Positions 5,850 through 6,036 of a stretch of DNA of 6,036 nucleotides are shown here, one piece after another; positions within the stretch are counted from its first letter, which is position 1; the number at the start of each line of letters is the position of its first letter. The notes beneath the pieces were generated by a model. That model saw nothing but the letters and a program-made list of their open reading frames with translations, searched no databases and was not told the origin of the DNA. Source of the DNA: Candidatus Aenigmatarchaeota archaeon (GTDB lineage Archaea; Aenigmatarchaeota; Aenigmatarchaeia; QMZP01; JAFGSV01); NCBI GenBank assembly GCA_020343635.1, contig CP070804.1, positions 224,919 through 230,954 on the forward strand, written 5' to 3'. The translations under genes were made by a program, and so were the position numbers.

Positions 5850-6036
5850 TTACTTCCCTATTCCCAACATGACTATCCTGAACGGCTTTCCGCATATCTG
5901 CCCTAGCGCACTAGCAGTGCCCTTGAACCTCTCGATCTCAACCTTGGATATTTTGTTGTAGTACTCGAGTTCCTTTACGAATGCAGCCGGGCAATTATTC
6001 GGGATGAAGACCTTCTGGACAGAACCGTTCTTGAGC
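5850..6036 (-). CDS. rpl30e: 50S ribosomal protein eL30 (L30e), C-terminal part, 5' end outside window
   Basis: The frame is open to the window edge and ends at TAA (5852-5850). The visible 61 residues read from LKNGSVQKVFIPNN through AAFVKELEYYNKISKVEIERF to KGTASALGQICGKPFRIVMLGIGK. This is the C-terminal two thirds of the L7Ae/L30e fold: the YYNKISKVEIERFKGTASALGQICGKPF stretch (cited here in pieces) matches the archaeal L30e pattern of a tyrosine pair, then FxGT, LG and GKPF. Its position directly before NusA is also the canonical one for eL30. The protein stops at LGIGK, shorter than many L30e proteins, which continue with an Asp/Gly/Ser-containing tail. No start is visible. L7Ae-type proteins are an alternative within the same fold, but the gene order favours eL30. 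Confidence 0.88.
   Translation of the reverse strand, partial: LKNGSVQKVFIPNNCPAAFVKELEYYNKISKVEIERFKGTASALGQICGKPFRIVMLGIGK

Overview
The window is archaeal chromosomal DNA. It carries TATA-binding protein, a diphthamide-type EF-2, archaeal forms of uS12, uS7 and eL30, a two-KH-domain NusA and a class-1 release factor of the aRF1/eRF1 family. The eL30-NusA-uS12-uS7-EF-2 order is the classic archaeal cluster that normally follows the RNA polymerase subunit genes. Arginine is mostly encoded by AGG/AGA, and most genes have a recognisable Shine-Dalgarno (SD) sequence. I cannot place the organism to phylum from this alone.

Layout. On the plus strand, bases 1-357 hold the C-terminal two thirds of TBP. 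A PAP2-family membrane phosphatase follows at 407-937. Everything else is on the minus strand, read right to left: eL30 (C-terminal part, cut by the window edge), NusA, uS12, uS7 and EF-2. These five are packed with gaps of 3, 0, 8 and 1 nt, clearly one operon. After a 71-nt gap with a candidate promoter comes aRF1. The 3' ends of PAP2 and aRF1 overlap by 4 nt, so the two transcription units collide tail to tail. No stretch over 300 bases lacks a gene, and I see no RNA gene, mobile element or CRISPR array.

The genes are mostly one functional group: decoding (uS12, uS7), translocation (EF-2), termination (aRF1), transcription elongation (NusA) and initiation (TBP). The most interesting observation is that the otherwise complete aRF1, with NIKS, YxCxxxF, a four-cysteine mini-domain and the C-terminal GG...LRY, carries GGW in place of the near-universal catalytic GGQ; a glutamine lies two residues further on (GGWSQ). 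uS12 also has unusual residues in both of its conserved decoding-centre loops. NusA and uS12 are in one reading frame separated only by a single TAG, and TAG is the commonest stop in the window. The PAP2 protein has a four-cysteine cluster between its first two catalytic motifs. Whether these oddities are linked cannot be decided from this window.
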